DNA of 64,000 bases from positions 186,001-250,000 of the forward strand of contig NZ_CP023671.1 in NCBI RefSeq assembly GCF_003606265.1, in the 5' to 3' direction. The notes beneath the pieces were generated by a model. That model saw only the letters and a program-made list of their open reading frames with translations. It did no database searches and was not told the origin of the DNA. Position numbers and translations under genes: made by a program. Positions 8,760 to 17,852 of this stretch are shown piece after piece. The first letter of the stretch is position 1. Every line of letters starts with the position of its first letter. Source of the stretch: Clostridium septicum. GTDB lineage: Bacteria; Bacillota; Clostridia; Clostridiales; Clostridiaceae.

Positions 8760-9787
8760 ATTACCTCTTCTATTTTTTTAACTACAATAACTCTTAATGT
8801 TCCTCTTTTTAATTTATCCTTAGTTAATACTTCTATACGGCCTTTATGTTTATTTTTAAATTCATTAAAATATATTTTTTTATTTGCGTAAAGTTTACTT
8901 AAATCTTTTGGGTTAACTTCTATTATAATATTATCCTCTTCTGAAACCCTCTTTTTTATTTCATCACACATTAAATTGCTTTCAACAAGCTCCCTAAATG
9001 CTGGATGAAATGGTCCATCAATAATGTCTTTCCCCCAAGTTATAGATTCTGTCGGTTGAAGTCCTATTCTTATAACCTGAACCTTAGCTTTATTATAAAG
9101 CTTATACATTTCTTTTGATACATTAACTGCTTCTTCTAATGTATATGGAACATACTCCCCTCTCTTATACATTTCCTCCATTGGAGTATCTTTTATAACA
9201 AGAGATGGGTATATTCTACATAAATCTGGTTTCATCTCAATGGATTTTTTTACTGTCTCTATATCTTTATTAAAATTATCTCCAGGAAGACCCGGCATAA
9301 TTTGATGACCTAAAATAAAACCATATTTTTTAATTAAATTTGAAGCTTTATAAACATCTTCTGAAGTATGACCTCTTCCTGATAATTTTAAAATATAATT
9401 ATCTAAAGATTGAACACCTAACTCTATTATATCTACTTTATATTCTTTTAAATAACTTAATATATAATCATTTATAGCATCTGGTCTTGTAGACATTCTT
9501 ATTTTATGAATAAATCCTTTTTCTTTAAAATCTTTAGCAACTGCTAAAAGTTCTTTTTGTTTACTTACATCTATAGCTGTAAATGTTCCTCCAAAGAAAG
9601 AAACCTCTACTGTAGATTCATTTTTATTTATGGTTTCTAAATATTCTAAAATAGTTCTCTTAACATCTTCACCTGTTACCTCATCATTTACAACTTTCGC
9701 TATCCTATTTTGATTACAAAAAACACATTGATGTGGACATCCCTGATGAGATATAAATATAGGAATTATGTAGTATTTTTTACTCAT
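8753..9787 (-). CDS. Elp3-type radical SAM protein
   Basis: Radical SAM enzyme of 344 residues. The N-terminal CPHQCVFCNQ motif (CX3CX2C) binds the 4Fe-4S cluster. SFFGGTFTAID, LGVQSLDN and HQIMPGLPGD are the Elp3/oxygen-independent coproporphyrinogen oxidase-like core. Unlike true Elp3 it lacks a C-terminal acetyltransferase domain. It overlaps the end of rnc by 8 bases, an arrangement common in clostridia. The substrate is unknown; tRNA modification is only a guess from the Elp3 likeness. Confidence 0.85.
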   Translation of the reverse strand: MSKKYYIIPIFISHQGCPHQCVFCNQNRIAKVVNDEVTGEDVKRTILEYLETINKNESTVEVSFFGGTFTAIDVSKQKELLAVAKDFKEKGFIHKIRMSTRPDAINDYILSYLKEYKVDIIELGVQSLDNYILKLSGRGHTSEDVYKASNLIKKYGFILGHQIMPGLPGDNFNKDIETVKKSIEMKPDLCRIYPSLVIKDTPMEEMYKRGEYVPYTLEEAVNVSKEMYKLYNKAKVQVIRIGLQPTESITWGKDIIDGPFHPAFRELVESNLMCDEIKKRVSEEDNIIIEVNPKDLSKLYANKKIYFNEFKNKHKGRIEVLTKDKLKRGTLRVIVVKKIEEVII

Positions 9788-10478
9788 TCATTTCCTCCAA
9801 CAATTTTAAAGCTTCTTTAGCAGCATTTTGTTCTGATTCTTTTTTACTATATCCTTCACCTTTTCCAAACTCTTTATGATCTATTATTACTGCTGTAAAG
9901 AATTTTCTTCTATGGGGTGGTCCTTCATATTTAAGAAGCTCATATACAATTGAAACCTCACCGGACTTTTGAAGTTCTTCTTGAAGTTTAGTTTTATAGT
10001 CTAAAACTATATCATTATTTATTGCCATTGTTATAATTTCTTCAAAATATCCCAATATAAAATCTTTAACAAATTCTAATCCTTTGTCTAGATATATAGC
10101 AGCTATTAAAGCTTCTACTGAATCTGCTATAATAGAAACCCTCTCTCTTCCCCCTGTTAACTCTTCTCCTCTACTAATTCTTAAAAAGTTACCTAGGTTT
10201 AACTTCTTTCCTATTTCATATAATGAGTTTTCACATACAATTAAACTTCTAATTTTAGTTAACTCACCTTCACTTTTATTTTTATAATTTAAAAATAAAT
10301 ATTCAGTTACACATAACTGCAATATTGCATCTCCTAAAAACTCAAATCGTTCATTATATTCTTGATCCTTATGTTGATTTGCATAAGAACTATGAGTTAA
10401 TGCTGTTTTTAAAAGTTTATTTTCATTAAAGGAGAATCCTATTGTTTTTTCAACTTCTTTAATATTAAATCTGTTCAT
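9780..10478 (-). CDS. rnc: Ribonuclease III
   Basis: Double-strand-specific endoribonuclease for rRNA precursor processing and mRNA turnover. The nuclease domain has the signature YNERFEFLGDAILQL, with catalytic acidic residues in ERFEFLGD and near ADSVEALIAAIYLD. A dsRNA-binding domain follows from about residue 158 (DYKTKLQEELQ to EQNAAKEALKLL). 232 residues is normal. The ATG has AAGGAGTG upstream, and a long hairpin sits right before that site. Confidence 0.97.
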   Translation of the reverse strand: MNRFNIKEVEKTIGFSFNENKLLKTALTHSSYANQHKDQEYNERFEFLGDAILQLCVTEYLFLNYKNKSEGELTKIRSLIVCENSLYEIGKKLNLGNFLRISRGEELTGGRERVSIIADSVEALIAAIYLDKGLEFVKDFILGYFEEIITMAINNDIVLDYKTKLQEELQKSGEVSIVYELLKYEGPPHRRKFFTAVIIDHKEFGKGEGYSKKESEQNAAKEALKLLEEMNE

Positions 10479-10497
10479 GTTTAATACACTCCTTGAA

Positions 10498-10541
10498 GTT
10501 TATTCTTCAATTTGCTGTAAATAACAAATTCAAGAATAAAC
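10498..10541 (-). promoter_or_regulatory. Long hairpin in the rnc 5' untranslated region
   Basis: GTTTATTCTTGAATTTG pairs with CAAATTGAAGAATAAAC, 17 positions with a single mismatch, around a 10-base loop. It has no U tract and ends six bases before the AAGGAGTG ribosome binding site of rnc. RNase III cleaving its own leader is known in E. coli; that it does so here is an inference. Confidence 0.55.
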
Positions 10542-10550
10542 CAATTATCT

Positions 10551-10577
10551 AAATAAAATCCCGCTTAACAGCGGGAT
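10551..10577 (-). terminator. Intrinsic terminator of the rpmF-plsX-acpP operon
   Basis: ATCCCGCT/AGCGGGAT stem of 8 bp with a 4-base loop, GC-rich for this genome, followed by TTTTATTT on the minus strand, four bases after the acpP stop. Confidence 0.85.
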
Positions 10578-10581
10578 AGTA

Positions 10582-10812
10582 TTATTCTTCAACGTTCTCT
10601 TTTAAATATTTAACAACGTCTCCAACAGTTTTGAAGTTTTCAGCTTCTTCATCTGGAATTTCCATGTCTAACTCATCTTCTAGAGCCATCATAAGTTCTA
10701 CTAAGTCTAATGAATCAGCGTTTAAATCTTCAACAAATGATGCTTCCATAGTTATATCATCTTCGCTAATACTTAACTTCTCAGCTATTATTTCCCTTAT
10801 CTTTTCAAACAT
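10582..10812 (-). CDS. acpP: Acyl carrier protein
   Basis: Carries growing acyl chains on a phosphopantetheine arm in fatty acid synthesis. 76 residues and strongly acidic. The [15 protein letters not shown] motif holds the serine that is modified (Ser near residue 37). AGGAGGTGAAAGTT precedes the ATG of [13 protein letters not shown]; the longer frame begins with a GTG inside the ribosome binding site. It follows plsX, which uses acyl-ACP. Confidence 0.97.
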   Translation of the reverse strand: MFEKIREIIAEKLSISEDDITMEASFVEDLNADSLDLVELMMALEDELDMEIPDEEAENFKTVGDVVKYLKENVEE

Positions 10813-10889
10813 AACTTTCACCTCCTAAATACACCCATTTAGATAATATTATATATTATTTATCTAGTCAATATACATAAAGGCATAAA

Positions 10890-11891
10890 TTACATATTAT
10901 TTTTTAGTTCTTCCTTAATCTTTTCTAGAACTTCATTATCGTAGAAAGTTTTAGTTTGCCTAATTGCGTTTTTAAAAGCTTTTCCATCTGAGCTTCCATG
11001 AGCTTTTATACAAATGCCATCAACACCTAAAAAAGGTGCTCCACCATATTCTTTATAATCAAATTTAATTTTAAGTTTTTTAAATACAGGTTTTAGTAAT
11101 CCCGCACCTATTTTACTCATAAAACCTGATGATAATATTTCTTCTTTTATCATTGTTAAAAGAGTTTTTGCAACTCCTTCATACATTTTAAGTAAAGTAT
11201 TTCCAACAAAACCGTCACAAACTAATACATTTACATCACCTGTTGAAGTTTCTCTTGGCTCTACATTTCCTACGAAATTTAAATCTTTTTCTTCTTTTAA
11301 AAGTTTATGAACTGCTTTTGTAAGCTCATTTCCCTTTTCTTCTTCTGCACCTATATTAACAAGACCTATTGTTGGATTTTTTGTTCCTATTACTTCTTGG
11401 TAATAAATTCTTCCCATATGAGCAAATTGAACTAAATAGTTTGGCTTTGAATCAACATTAGCTCCTGCATCAACTATCATAAAACTACCATTTTTACCTG
11501 GCATAATTGGTGCTAATGCTGGTCTTTCAACACCCTTAATTCTTCCAACCAACAAAGTACATCCAGCTAAGAATGCTCCTGTACTTCCTGCTGATATAAC
11601 TGCATCACATTCTTTATCTTTAACTAGCTTTAATGCCTTGCATATGCTAGAATCTTTCTTTCTTTTTAACGCCCTAACAGGATGTTCATTTGTAGATATT
11701 ACTTCTCTTGCATCTATAACCTTTACAAGGTTTTTATCATAATCGTAATTTTTTAATTCTTTTTCTATTTCTTCTGCTTTACCTGTTATATAATATTCTA
11801 TACCATTGTATTCCTTAAGAGCTAACATAAGGCCTTCTATTACAGCTTTAGGTGCATTGTCTCCACCCATACCATCAATAGCTATTTTCAT
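10890..11891 (-). CDS. plsX: Phosphate acyltransferase PlsX
   Basis: Converts acyl-ACP to acyl-phosphate, the first step of phosphatidic acid synthesis with PlsY. It starts [17 protein letters not shown], the family signature, followed by [22 protein letters not shown] and GAPFLGVDG. About 333 residues, full length. I chose the ATG two codons inside the longest frame because AGGGGCAG is then well spaced. It lies between rpmF and acpP, the conserved order in Firmicutes. Confidence 0.97.
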   Translation of the reverse strand: MKIAIDGMGGDNAPKAVIEGLMLALKEYNGIEYYITGKAEEIEKELKNYDYDKNLVKVIDAREVISTNEHPVRALKRKKDSSICKALKLVKDKECDAVISAGSTGAFLAGCTLLVGRIKGVERPALAPIMPGKNGSFMIVDAGANVDSKPNYLVQFAHMGRIYYQEVIGTKNPTIGLVNIGAEEEKGNELTKAVHKLLKEEKDLNFVGNVEPRETSTGDVNVLVCDGFVGNTLLKMYEGVAKTLLTMIKEEILSSGFMSKIGAGLLKPVFKKLKIKFDYKEYGGAPFLGVDGICIKAHGSSDGKAFKNAIRQTKTFYDNEVLEKIKEELKNNM

Positions 11892-11905
11892 AAATACCAC
11901 TGCCC

Positions 11906-11929
11906 CTTTTCTTTATATATAAAGAAAAG
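11906..11929 (-). repeat. 24-base palindrome ahead of the plsX ribosome binding site
   Basis: CTTTTCTTTATATATAAAGAAAAG is a perfect palindrome that runs into the AGGGGCAG site of plsX. As RNA it would form a hairpin and could limit translation or partly end transcription. No FapR-type operator is seen. Confidence 0.5.
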
Positions 11930-11947
11930 AAAGTCATTAGACTTTCT

Positions 11948-12133
11948 TTATTCTTCTGATGAAGCAACTACTTCTTTACCTTTGTAGAATCCACAGTTCT
12001 TACAAACTCTGTGAGCTAATTTCATTTCGTGACATTGTGGACATTCAACTATTCCAGGTAAGCTTAACTTAAAAGTTTGAGCTCTTCTTGAATCTCTCTT
12101 TGCTCTATATGTTTTTCTAGCAGGATTTCCCAT
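11948..12133 (-). CDS. rpmF: 50S ribosomal protein L32
   Basis: L32, 61 residues. It starts [19 protein letters not shown]. Two cysteine pairs, CPQC and CKNC, form a zinc ribbon, so this is the zinc-binding form. GGAGGTGTAAT precedes the ATG. The two-base gap to yceD implies translational coupling. Confidence 0.97.
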   Translation of the reverse strand: MGNPARKTYRAKRDSRRAQTFKLSLPGIVECPQCHEMKLAHRVCKNCGFYKGKEVVASSEE

Positions 12134-12135
12134 TA

Positions 12136-12648
12136 TTACACCTCCTTATTTCCAAACAACTCTTGTAGCTTTGCCATTCTTAAGTCTACATCATTTGTCT
12201 CGCATTGACAAGTGTCGATATTAAGATTTTTACCACATTGGTGACAAAGTCCTTTACAGTTGTCTACGCAAAGTCTCTTAATAGGTAAGGTTGAAATAAT
12301 AATATTTTCAACAATTTCGGTGATATCAATTGAATCACCTTCTACAAATACCACTTCTTCATCTTCTTCTAGAAGTTCACTGTTATTTGTAAACCTTTCT
12401 TCTATATCAATATCTATTGGATAGATAAAGGCCTCTAGGCATCTTGAACAATGTAGTTCAAGTTTAGTTTTTATAGAAGCTTTAAATACTAATATGTCTT
12501 CAAAGGCTCTAACTTCCCCTTCAACATTAACAGCTTCTACTGCTTGTATTTTATCTCCATCGTAATAAACAGGAGACAAATCGTATGTTACATTGATTTC
12601 TTTTTTTCTATTTTTTTGTGATATTAAATCTGAAAATTGTATAATCAT
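12136..12648 (-). CDS. yceD: YceD family protein (DUF177)
   Basis: DUF177 proteins are nearly always encoded directly before rpmF; in plants and E. coli a homologue affects 23S rRNA processing. The core has [20 protein letters not shown] and a C-terminal C-x3-C-x2-C cluster ([15 protein letters not shown]) likely to bind zinc. [18 protein letters not shown] looks like the family start but has no clear ribosome binding site. A TTG (18 bases upstream) or an ATG (27 upstream) in frame are alternatives, the TTG having AAAGGA about 10 bases before it. The start is therefore uncertain. Confidence 0.85.
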   Translation of the reverse strand: MIIQFSDLISQKNRKKEINVTYDLSPVYYDGDKIQAVEAVNVEGEVRAFEDILVFKASIKTKLELHCSRCLEAFIYPIDIDIEERFTNNSELLEEDEEVVFVEGDSIDITEIVENIIISTLPIKRLCVDNCKGLCHQCGKNLNIDTCQCETNDVDLRMAKLQELFGNKEV

Positions 12649-12779
12649 ATGTATTACTCTGAACAATGTTCTCATGTCCTTTAGGACACATTATGTACAA
12701 ATTTTAAATTATGTACATAGCTTGAGTAAAGCTACTTTTCACTCCTTAAATTTATTTACTGAACAAATAAACACAACTT

Positions 12780-12808
12780 ATTATATAAAGTGCAGGATTA
12801 AAAGTCAA
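12780..12808 (-). promoter_or_regulatory. Sigma-A promoter of yceD-rpmF-plsX-acpP
   Basis: TTGACT and a perfect TATAAT are separated by exactly 17 bases on the minus strand. The leader to yceD would be about 125 bases and contains two copies of ATTATGTACA 18 bases apart plus a TGTCC/GGACA hairpin. Confidence 0.8.
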
Positions 12809-12883
12809 GCAGTTTATTTCAAATTGCTATTATAATAATTCTGCACTCTATAATAATTAATTAATTTACTTATAAAACATATC

Positions 12884-12916
12884 ATTTGTCTAAATATTAA
12901 TCATATTTAGACAAAT
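12884..12916 (-). terminator. Inverted repeat, possible ackA terminator
   Basis: Perfect 14-bp stem ATTTGTCTAAATAT/ATATTTAGACAAAT with a 5-base loop, about 35 bases past the ackA stop. The tail GATATGTTTTATAAG is a weak U tract, so it could instead be an operator. Confidence 0.45.
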
Positions 12917-12951
12917 ATAATAGATACTATCTACTTATTCTATAAATATTA

Positions 12952-14154
12952 CTATTCTCCTTTTGTTAACTCAGCTGTATCTCTAGCTATCATTAATTCC
13001 TCATTAGTAGGAATTACAAAAGCTTTAACTTTACAACCTTCTTTAGATATTTCTCTAATTTTACCCCTTACATTATTCTTTTCTTTATCTAATTCTATAC
13101 CAAGGAATTCTAATCCTTTTAAACATTCCTCTCTTGTTTCAGGTGAATTTTCACCAACGCCGGCAGTAAACACTATAACATCTACTCCGCCCATTATAGC
13201 TGCATAAGCGCCTATTTGTGCTCTTATTTTATAATGGAATATATCTAAAGCCAATTGAGCTCTTTTATTATTTTTTTCAAAAGCAGCTATTTCAATATCT
13301 CTAAAGTCAGAGCTTACTCCTGAAATTCCAAGAACTCCTGATTTTTTATTTAATAAATCATTTACTTCATCTGCTGTATAATTACATTCTTTAATTAAAT
13401 ATGTAGCTATAGCTGGATCTATACTTCCTGATCTAGTTCCCATTACTATACCTTCAAGAGGTGTAAATCCCATACTTGTATCTATTGATATCCCATTTTT
13501 AACAGCACAAAGACTAGCACCATTACCTAAATGACAAGTAATTATTTTTAAATCCTTTACATTTTTGCCTAAAACATCTGCAACCTTTTCTGAAACATAC
13601 TTATGTGAAGTTCCATGAAAACCATATTTTCTTATTGAATGGTTTACATACAACTCATAAGGAAGAGCATAAATATATGCCTCTTCCTTCATTGTTTGAT
13701 GAAAAGCAGTATCAAAAACAACTACCATAGGTGTATTAGGCATTAATTCTTTACAAGCATTTATTCCTATCATATTTGGTGGATTATGAAGAGGTGCTAA
13801 TTTAAAGCATTCTTCAATATTTTTTATAACTTCATTATCTACTAAAACAGATTTTGAATATTTTTCTCCTCCATGAACTACTCTATGGCCTACTGCACTT
13901 ATCTCATCCATAGATGCTATAACCCCATGTTCTTTATCTACTAGTACTTCTAACACTAGTTTTATAGCGTCTTTATGATCTTTCATTTGTTTTTCTATTT
14001 TGTATTTATCTCTACCTTCAACCTTCTGAGTTAAAATAGAACCATCAAGTCCTATTCTCTCGACAACTCCTTGCGCTAAAGATTCTTCGGTGTTCATATC
14101 TATTAACTGATATTTTAATGATGAACTACCACAATTAATTACTAATATTTTCAT
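12952..14154 (-). CDS. ackA: Acetate kinase
   Basis: Makes ATP and acetate from acetyl phosphate, the last step of the Pta-AckA fermentation route. 400 residues. [17 protein letters not shown] is the first family signature and [20 protein letters not shown] the second; [15 protein letters not shown] is conserved near the end. AAAGGGG precedes the chosen ATG. It lies 25 bases after pta, so the two form an operon. Confidence 0.98.
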   Translation of the reverse strand: MKILVINCGSSSLKYQLIDMNTEESLAQGVVERIGLDGSILTQKVEGRDKYKIEKQMKDHKDAIKLVLEVLVDKEHGVIASMDEISAVGHRVVHGGEKYSKSVLVDNEVIKNIEECFKLAPLHNPPNMIGINACKELMPNTPMVVVFDTAFHQTMKEEAYIYALPYELYVNHSIRKYGFHGTSHKYVSEKVADVLGKNVKDLKIITCHLGNGASLCAVKNGISIDTSMGFTPLEGIVMGTRSGSIDPAIATYLIKECNYTADEVNDLLNKKSGVLGISGVSSDFRDIEIAAFEKNNKRAQLALDIFHYKIRAQIGAYAAIMGGVDVIVFTAGVGENSPETREECLKGLEFLGIELDKEKNNVRGKIREISKEGCKVKAFVIPTNEELMIARDTAELTKGE

Positions 14155-14179
14155 ATTTATAGCCCCTTTCAATTTTAAA

Positions 14180-15175
14180 TTACTTTTGTGATTGAACTGC
14201 CGTTAATGCAACAACATTCACTATATCATCTGAACTACATCCTCTTGATAAATCATTAATTGGCTTATCAAAACCTTGACACATAGGACCTATTGCTTCT
14301 GCATTGGCAAATCTTTGAACTAATTTATAACCAATATTTCCACTTTGTAAATCTGGGAATACTAATACATTAGCCTTTCCTGCAACCTTACTATTTGGTG
14401 CTTTTTGTCTTGCAACTTTTTCAACTATAGCTGCATCTAATTGTAATTCTCCATCTATAAGTAAATCTGGTCTTAATTCTTTTGCAATTTCAGTTGCTTT
14501 TCTCACTTTATCTACCATTTCATGATCAGCACTTCCCATAGTTGAGAAAGATAACATAGCAACTCTTGGTTCAATTTTACATAAGTTTCTTGCTGTATCT
14601 GCTGTAGCTATTGCTATTGCAGCTAATTGTTCTGCATTTGGATTTGGATTTACAGCACAGTCTGAAAACAATAACATTCCGCCTTCTCCATATTCTGAGC
14701 CTGGCACCATCATAATAAAGAAACTTGATACTACTGAAACCCCTTTAGCAGTTTTTATTATTTGTAAACCTGGTCTTAAAAGGTCTCCAGTTGTATGAAC
14801 TGCTCCTGAAACCATTCCATCTGCATCATCAAGTTTAACCATCATAGTACCAAAATAAAGTGGATCTTTAACTATCATTTCAGCTTTTTCCATAGTCATG
14901 CCTTTGTTCTTTCTTAATTCATAAAAGGCTTTAACATAATCTTCTAATCTATCTGATTTATTTGGATTAATTATTTCTACCCCTTCTAAGTTTACCCCTA
15001 ATTCACTAGCCTTTGCATTTATCTTTTCTTCGTCTCCTATTAGAACTGGATATGCAAGACCTAGCTCTTCTATTTTTTCAGCTGCTACTATAGTTCTTTC
15101 TTCATCCCCTTCTGGAAGAACAATTCTTTTCTTGTCATCTTTAGCTGCATCCCATAATTTTTCCATTAGCTCCAT
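14180..15175 (-). CDS. pta: Phosphate acetyltransferase
   Basis: Transfers the acetyl group of acetyl-CoA to phosphate, feeding AckA. Short form of about 331 residues without the N-terminal DRTGG/regulatory domains of E. coli. [27 protein letters not shown] and [18 protein letters not shown] are typical of the catalytic domain. The start [11 protein letters not shown] was chosen for spacing to GGAGTAATGATT; two nearby in-frame codons upstream are less likely. Confidence 0.97.
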   Translation of the reverse strand: MELMEKLWDAAKDDKKRIVLPEGDEERTIVAAEKIEELGLAYPVLIGDEEKINAKASELGVNLEGVEIINPNKSDRLEDYVKAFYELRKNKGMTMEKAEMIVKDPLYFGTMMVKLDDADGMVSGAVHTTGDLLRPGLQIIKTAKGVSVVSSFFIMMVPGSEYGEGGMLLFSDCAVNPNPNAEQLAAIAIATADTARNLCKIEPRVAMLSFSTMGSADHEMVDKVRKATEIAKELRPDLLIDGELQLDAAIVEKVARQKAPNSKVAGKANVLVFPDLQSGNIGYKLVQRFANAEAIGPMCQGFDKPINDLSRGCSSDDIVNVVALTAVQSQK

Positions 15176-15222
15176 AATCATTACTCCTTTCAAAAAAAGA
15201 TGCCTACCATCTTCTTATTACT

Positions 15223-15252
15223 AATATACCCCTAAATGACTATAATTTTCAA
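15223..15252 (-). promoter_or_regulatory. Candidate promoter of pta-ackA
   Basis: TTGAAA and TATATT with an 18-base spacer on the minus strand, about 48 bases before the pta start. A reasonable but imperfect sigma-A match. Confidence 0.5.
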
Positions 15253-15368
15253 CAAAAAATTTCCTCAAATAATTAATTCTTTATATTGAAAATTTTCTGA
15301 AATATCCCAAAAATCATTTCTATTCTAGTATTTATCCCTTATTATTCTTATTAAATTCGTCATTTTTG

Positions 15369-15377
15369 TGCTATAAT
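15369..15377 (+). promoter_or_regulatory. Extended -10 promoter of tmcAL
   Basis: TGCTATAAT is an extended -10 (TG-N-TATAAT) 33 bases before the tmcAL start. The -35 region is poor, as is normal for extended -10 promoters. It is divergent from the pta promoter. Confidence 0.65.
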
Positions 15378-15409
15378 ATTTTTTATAATTTCCATTAAGG
15401 AGTGTAAAT

Positions 15410-16615
15410 ATGAATATAACAGGAATAATTACAGAATATAATCCATTTCACAGTGGGCATCTATATCATTTAAATTCAGCAAAAGAAATAACCAATTGTG
15501 ATGGAGTAATATGTATAATGAGTGGTAACTTTATTCAAAGAGGTGCTCCAGCTATAATTGATAAATGGGCACGAGCAGAAATGGCTATTGAAAATGGAGT
15601 TGATTTAGTTATAGAACTTCCTAGCTTTTATGCTTTATCCTCTGCTGAAATTTTCGCAAAAGGTTCAGTTACTATTCTTGACTCTTTAGGTGTAGTTAAT
15701 TCAATTTTCTTTGGTAGTGAAAGCGGAAACATTGAAGAGTTAATAAATATTTCTAAAATTTTAGCTTATGAACCTTTAGAGTTTAAAAATTTATTAAAAT
15801 CTAACCTTAAAAAAGGAATTACCTATGCAAAAGCTAGAGAAAATTCACTAAAAGAATTTACCAATAATATTGATATATCTAAAATTCTAAATAACTCTAA
15901 TAATATTTTAGGAATTGAATACATAAAAACTTTAATTCGTTTAAATAGCAATATTAATCCTCTTACTTTAACAAGAGTTGGAGGAACCTATAACGATAAA
16001 ACATTAAATAATGATTTTTCTTCTGCTACCAGTATAAGAGAATCTATAAAAAATTCAGGATCATTAAATGACATTAAATCTTCTATGCCTTATAAATCTT
16101 ATGAAATATTAAAAAATTTAAAAGATAATAATTATGAATTTGTTTTTGAAGAAAAAATGTTTAATCTAATAAAATATAAATTAATATCTAACTGTGTAAA
16201 ATTTAACAATCTTTTAGATATTTCAGAAGGCCTAGATAAAAAGATTTTAAAAGAAATATATGTTAGCAATTCTTTTAAAGAACTTTTGTTTAATATTAAA
16301 AGTAAAAGATATACTTATACAAAAATATCTAGAATACTAACAAAAATTTTTATAGGTTTGGACCTTTTTGATAGTAACCAATTACTAAACACTGAAAATC
16401 TTTATGCAAGAATACTAGCTTTTAATAGTAATGGAAAATTTATTTTAAAGGAAATGAAAAATAAATCTTCTATACCTATAATAACAAAATTACCGAGGAA
16501 TATAGATAACCCATTACTTAATCTCGATATCCAAAGTACTAAATGTTATTCAATTTTAAATAATAAATTAAATCCTCTTAGCGATTATCTGAAATCTCCT
16601 ATAATAAAACATTAA
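15410..16615 (+). CDS. tmcAL: tRNA(Met) cytidine acetate ligase
   Basis: Uses acetate and ATP to acetylate C34 of elongator tRNA-Met (ac4C). Formerly YlbM. The nucleotidyltransferase-like fold is visible at the start: GIITEYNPFHSGHLYHL holds the HxGH ATP motif, and GNFIQRGAPAIIDKWARAEMA is conserved. 401 residues is normal. AAGGAGTG precedes the ATG. One of the few plus-strand genes, followed by ylbJ as in Bacillus-like ylb clusters. Confidence 0.94.
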   Translation: MNITGIITEYNPFHSGHLYHLNSAKEITNCDGVICIMSGNFIQRGAPAIIDKWARAEMAIENGVDLVIELPSFYALSSAEIFAKGSVTILDSLGVVNSIFFGSESGNIEELINISKILAYEPLEFKNLLKSNLKKGITYAKARENSLKEFTNNIDISKILNNSNNILGIEYIKTLIRLNSNINPLTLTRVGGTYNDKTLNNDFSSATSIRESIKNSGSLNDIKSSMPYKSYEILKNLKDNNYEFVFEEKMFNLIKYKLISNCVKFNNLLDISEGLDKKILKEIYVSNSFKELLFNIKSKRYTYTKISRILTKIFIGLDLFDSNQLLNTENLYARILAFNSNGKFILKEMKNKSSIPIITKLPRNIDNPLLNLDIQSTKCYSILNNKLNPLSDYLKSPIIKH

Positions 16616-16633
16616 TAAAGTTAAGCCATCAGC

Positions 16634-16681
16634 ATATAAATACTATAGATGGGAGTGATTTCGTATGTATAGTATTTATAT
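16634..16681 (+). promoter_or_regulatory. Hairpin holding the ylbJ ribosome binding site and AUG in its loop
   Basis: ATATAAATACTATA pairs perfectly with TATAGTATTTATAT (14 bp). The 20-base loop contains GGGAGTGA and ends exactly with the ylbJ ATG. The 3' arm is coding sequence (codons 2-6). It could act as a translational gate, or as a temperature-sensitive one because the stem is AT-rich. Confidence 0.55.
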
Positions 16682-17852
16682 TTTATGGCTTTTAATTTTT
16701 ATATTGAGTATTTTATTTATAAAGCTATTAAACATAAAAAAAAATTACATAGTATGTTTTTGTACTACAATTTTAATTATTCTATTTATAATTAATTTAG
16801 AGGACTGTATGACAGCAGCATTAACTGGTTGTTCTCTTGTACTTAAGGCAATAGTTCCAACTATTTTTCCCTTTACTGTTATTTGTAGTATTCTAATATC
16901 CTATGATGGTATAGAATTATACTCAAAAATAATGGGACCTTTATTTTGCAAACCATTAGGTTTATCTAAAGCCTGTTCTTTTCCTATTGCAGCTAGTTTT
17001 TTATGTGGATATCCTCTTGGCGCAAAATATTGTAGCGACATATATGAAATGGGATATATAAACGAAAAAGAATATCAACGTGTGCTAAATATAGCAACAA
17101 ATGCAGGTCCTATTTTTTTAATAGGTTCAGTAGGAGCAGCTATGCTTTCTAATGCCAAATATGGGTATATTTTACTTATAGCTAATTATTTATCTATAAT
17201 CATTGTAGGATTTTTAACAAAGAAAAACTATAGTAATTGCCAAATAACTAATAATATTACTCCAAATTTTAAAAGTAAAAACTTTGGTACTGCTTTAAAA
17301 GATGCAATTGAAAGCGGAATAAATACAACGCTTACTGTTGGAGCTTTTGTAGTTATGTTTTCTGTATTTATAAGCATAATAAAAAACAATGCTCAAATAA
17401 GCATTGTTTTACACAATTTGGAGAATCTAATTAACTTACCGGCTGATTCTTTATATGGACTTTTTTTAGGAAGTATAGAATTTACTAATGGTTGTAAATT
17501 AATATCTACAACATCTCTTCCTATTAGTTTACAACTTAGTATTATAAGCTTTATTTGTTCCTTTTCAAGTTTATCAGTTATAGCCCAAGTAAGTTCTGTT
17601 GTTAGTAAATGTAATCCTCCACTAGGTAAATATATATTATGGAAATTCATCCAAGGTATTTTAAGTTTTTTTATAACTTTTTTTGCTTCAAAAATATTAA
17701 TTACAACAACTACAACTTCAAGCATAATTGTTTCAACTGAAAAAATATATACTAATAATTTTATATCTTTTATACCAGTAATATTAATTTTAACTTTAAC
17801 TTTAATTTTTAAAGTTATATTTAAAACATTTAAGAAGCTACATACTTCTTAA
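16665..17852 (+). CDS. ylbJ: Sporulation integral membrane protein YlbJ
   Basis: Multi-spanning membrane protein of 395 residues of the nucleoside-recognition (Gate) family, required for proper spore cortex formation in Bacillus. Hydrophobic segments recur through the chain, for example near residues 3-20, 24-40, 60-80, 200-225 and 365-385. The conserved TIFPFTVICSIL and CGYPLGAKYCSDIYE segments are typical. Its 3' end overlaps the convergent downstream gene by 15 bases. The transported or sensed molecule is unknown. Confidence 0.9.
   Translation: MYSIYILWLLIFILSILFIKLLNIKKNYIVCFCTTILIILFIINLEDCMTAALTGCSLVLKAIVPTIFPFTVICSILISYDGIELYSKIMGPLFCKPLGLSKACSFPIAASFLCGYPLGAKYCSDIYEMGYINEKEYQRVLNIATNAGPIFLIGSVGAAMLSNAKYGYILLIANYLSIIIVGFLTKKNYSNCQITNNITPNFKSKNFGTALKDAIESGINTTLTVGAFVVMFSVFISIIKNNAQISIVLHNLENLINLPADSLYGLFLGSIEFTNGCKLISTTSLPISLQLSIISFICSFSSLSVIAQVSSVVSKCNPPLGKYILWKFIQGILSFFITFFASKILITTTTTSSIIVSTEKIYTNNFISFIPVILILTLTLIFKVIFKTFKKLHTS

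Noticed and set aside
15190-15212. Hairpin AAGATG/CATCTT with T7 before pta as a possible attenuator
   Set aside because: Only six AT-rich pairs, weak energy; not enough to claim a terminator.
17393-17725. 110-residue minus-strand frame inside ylbJ
   Set aside because: Antisense of a membrane gene, no recognisable domain.
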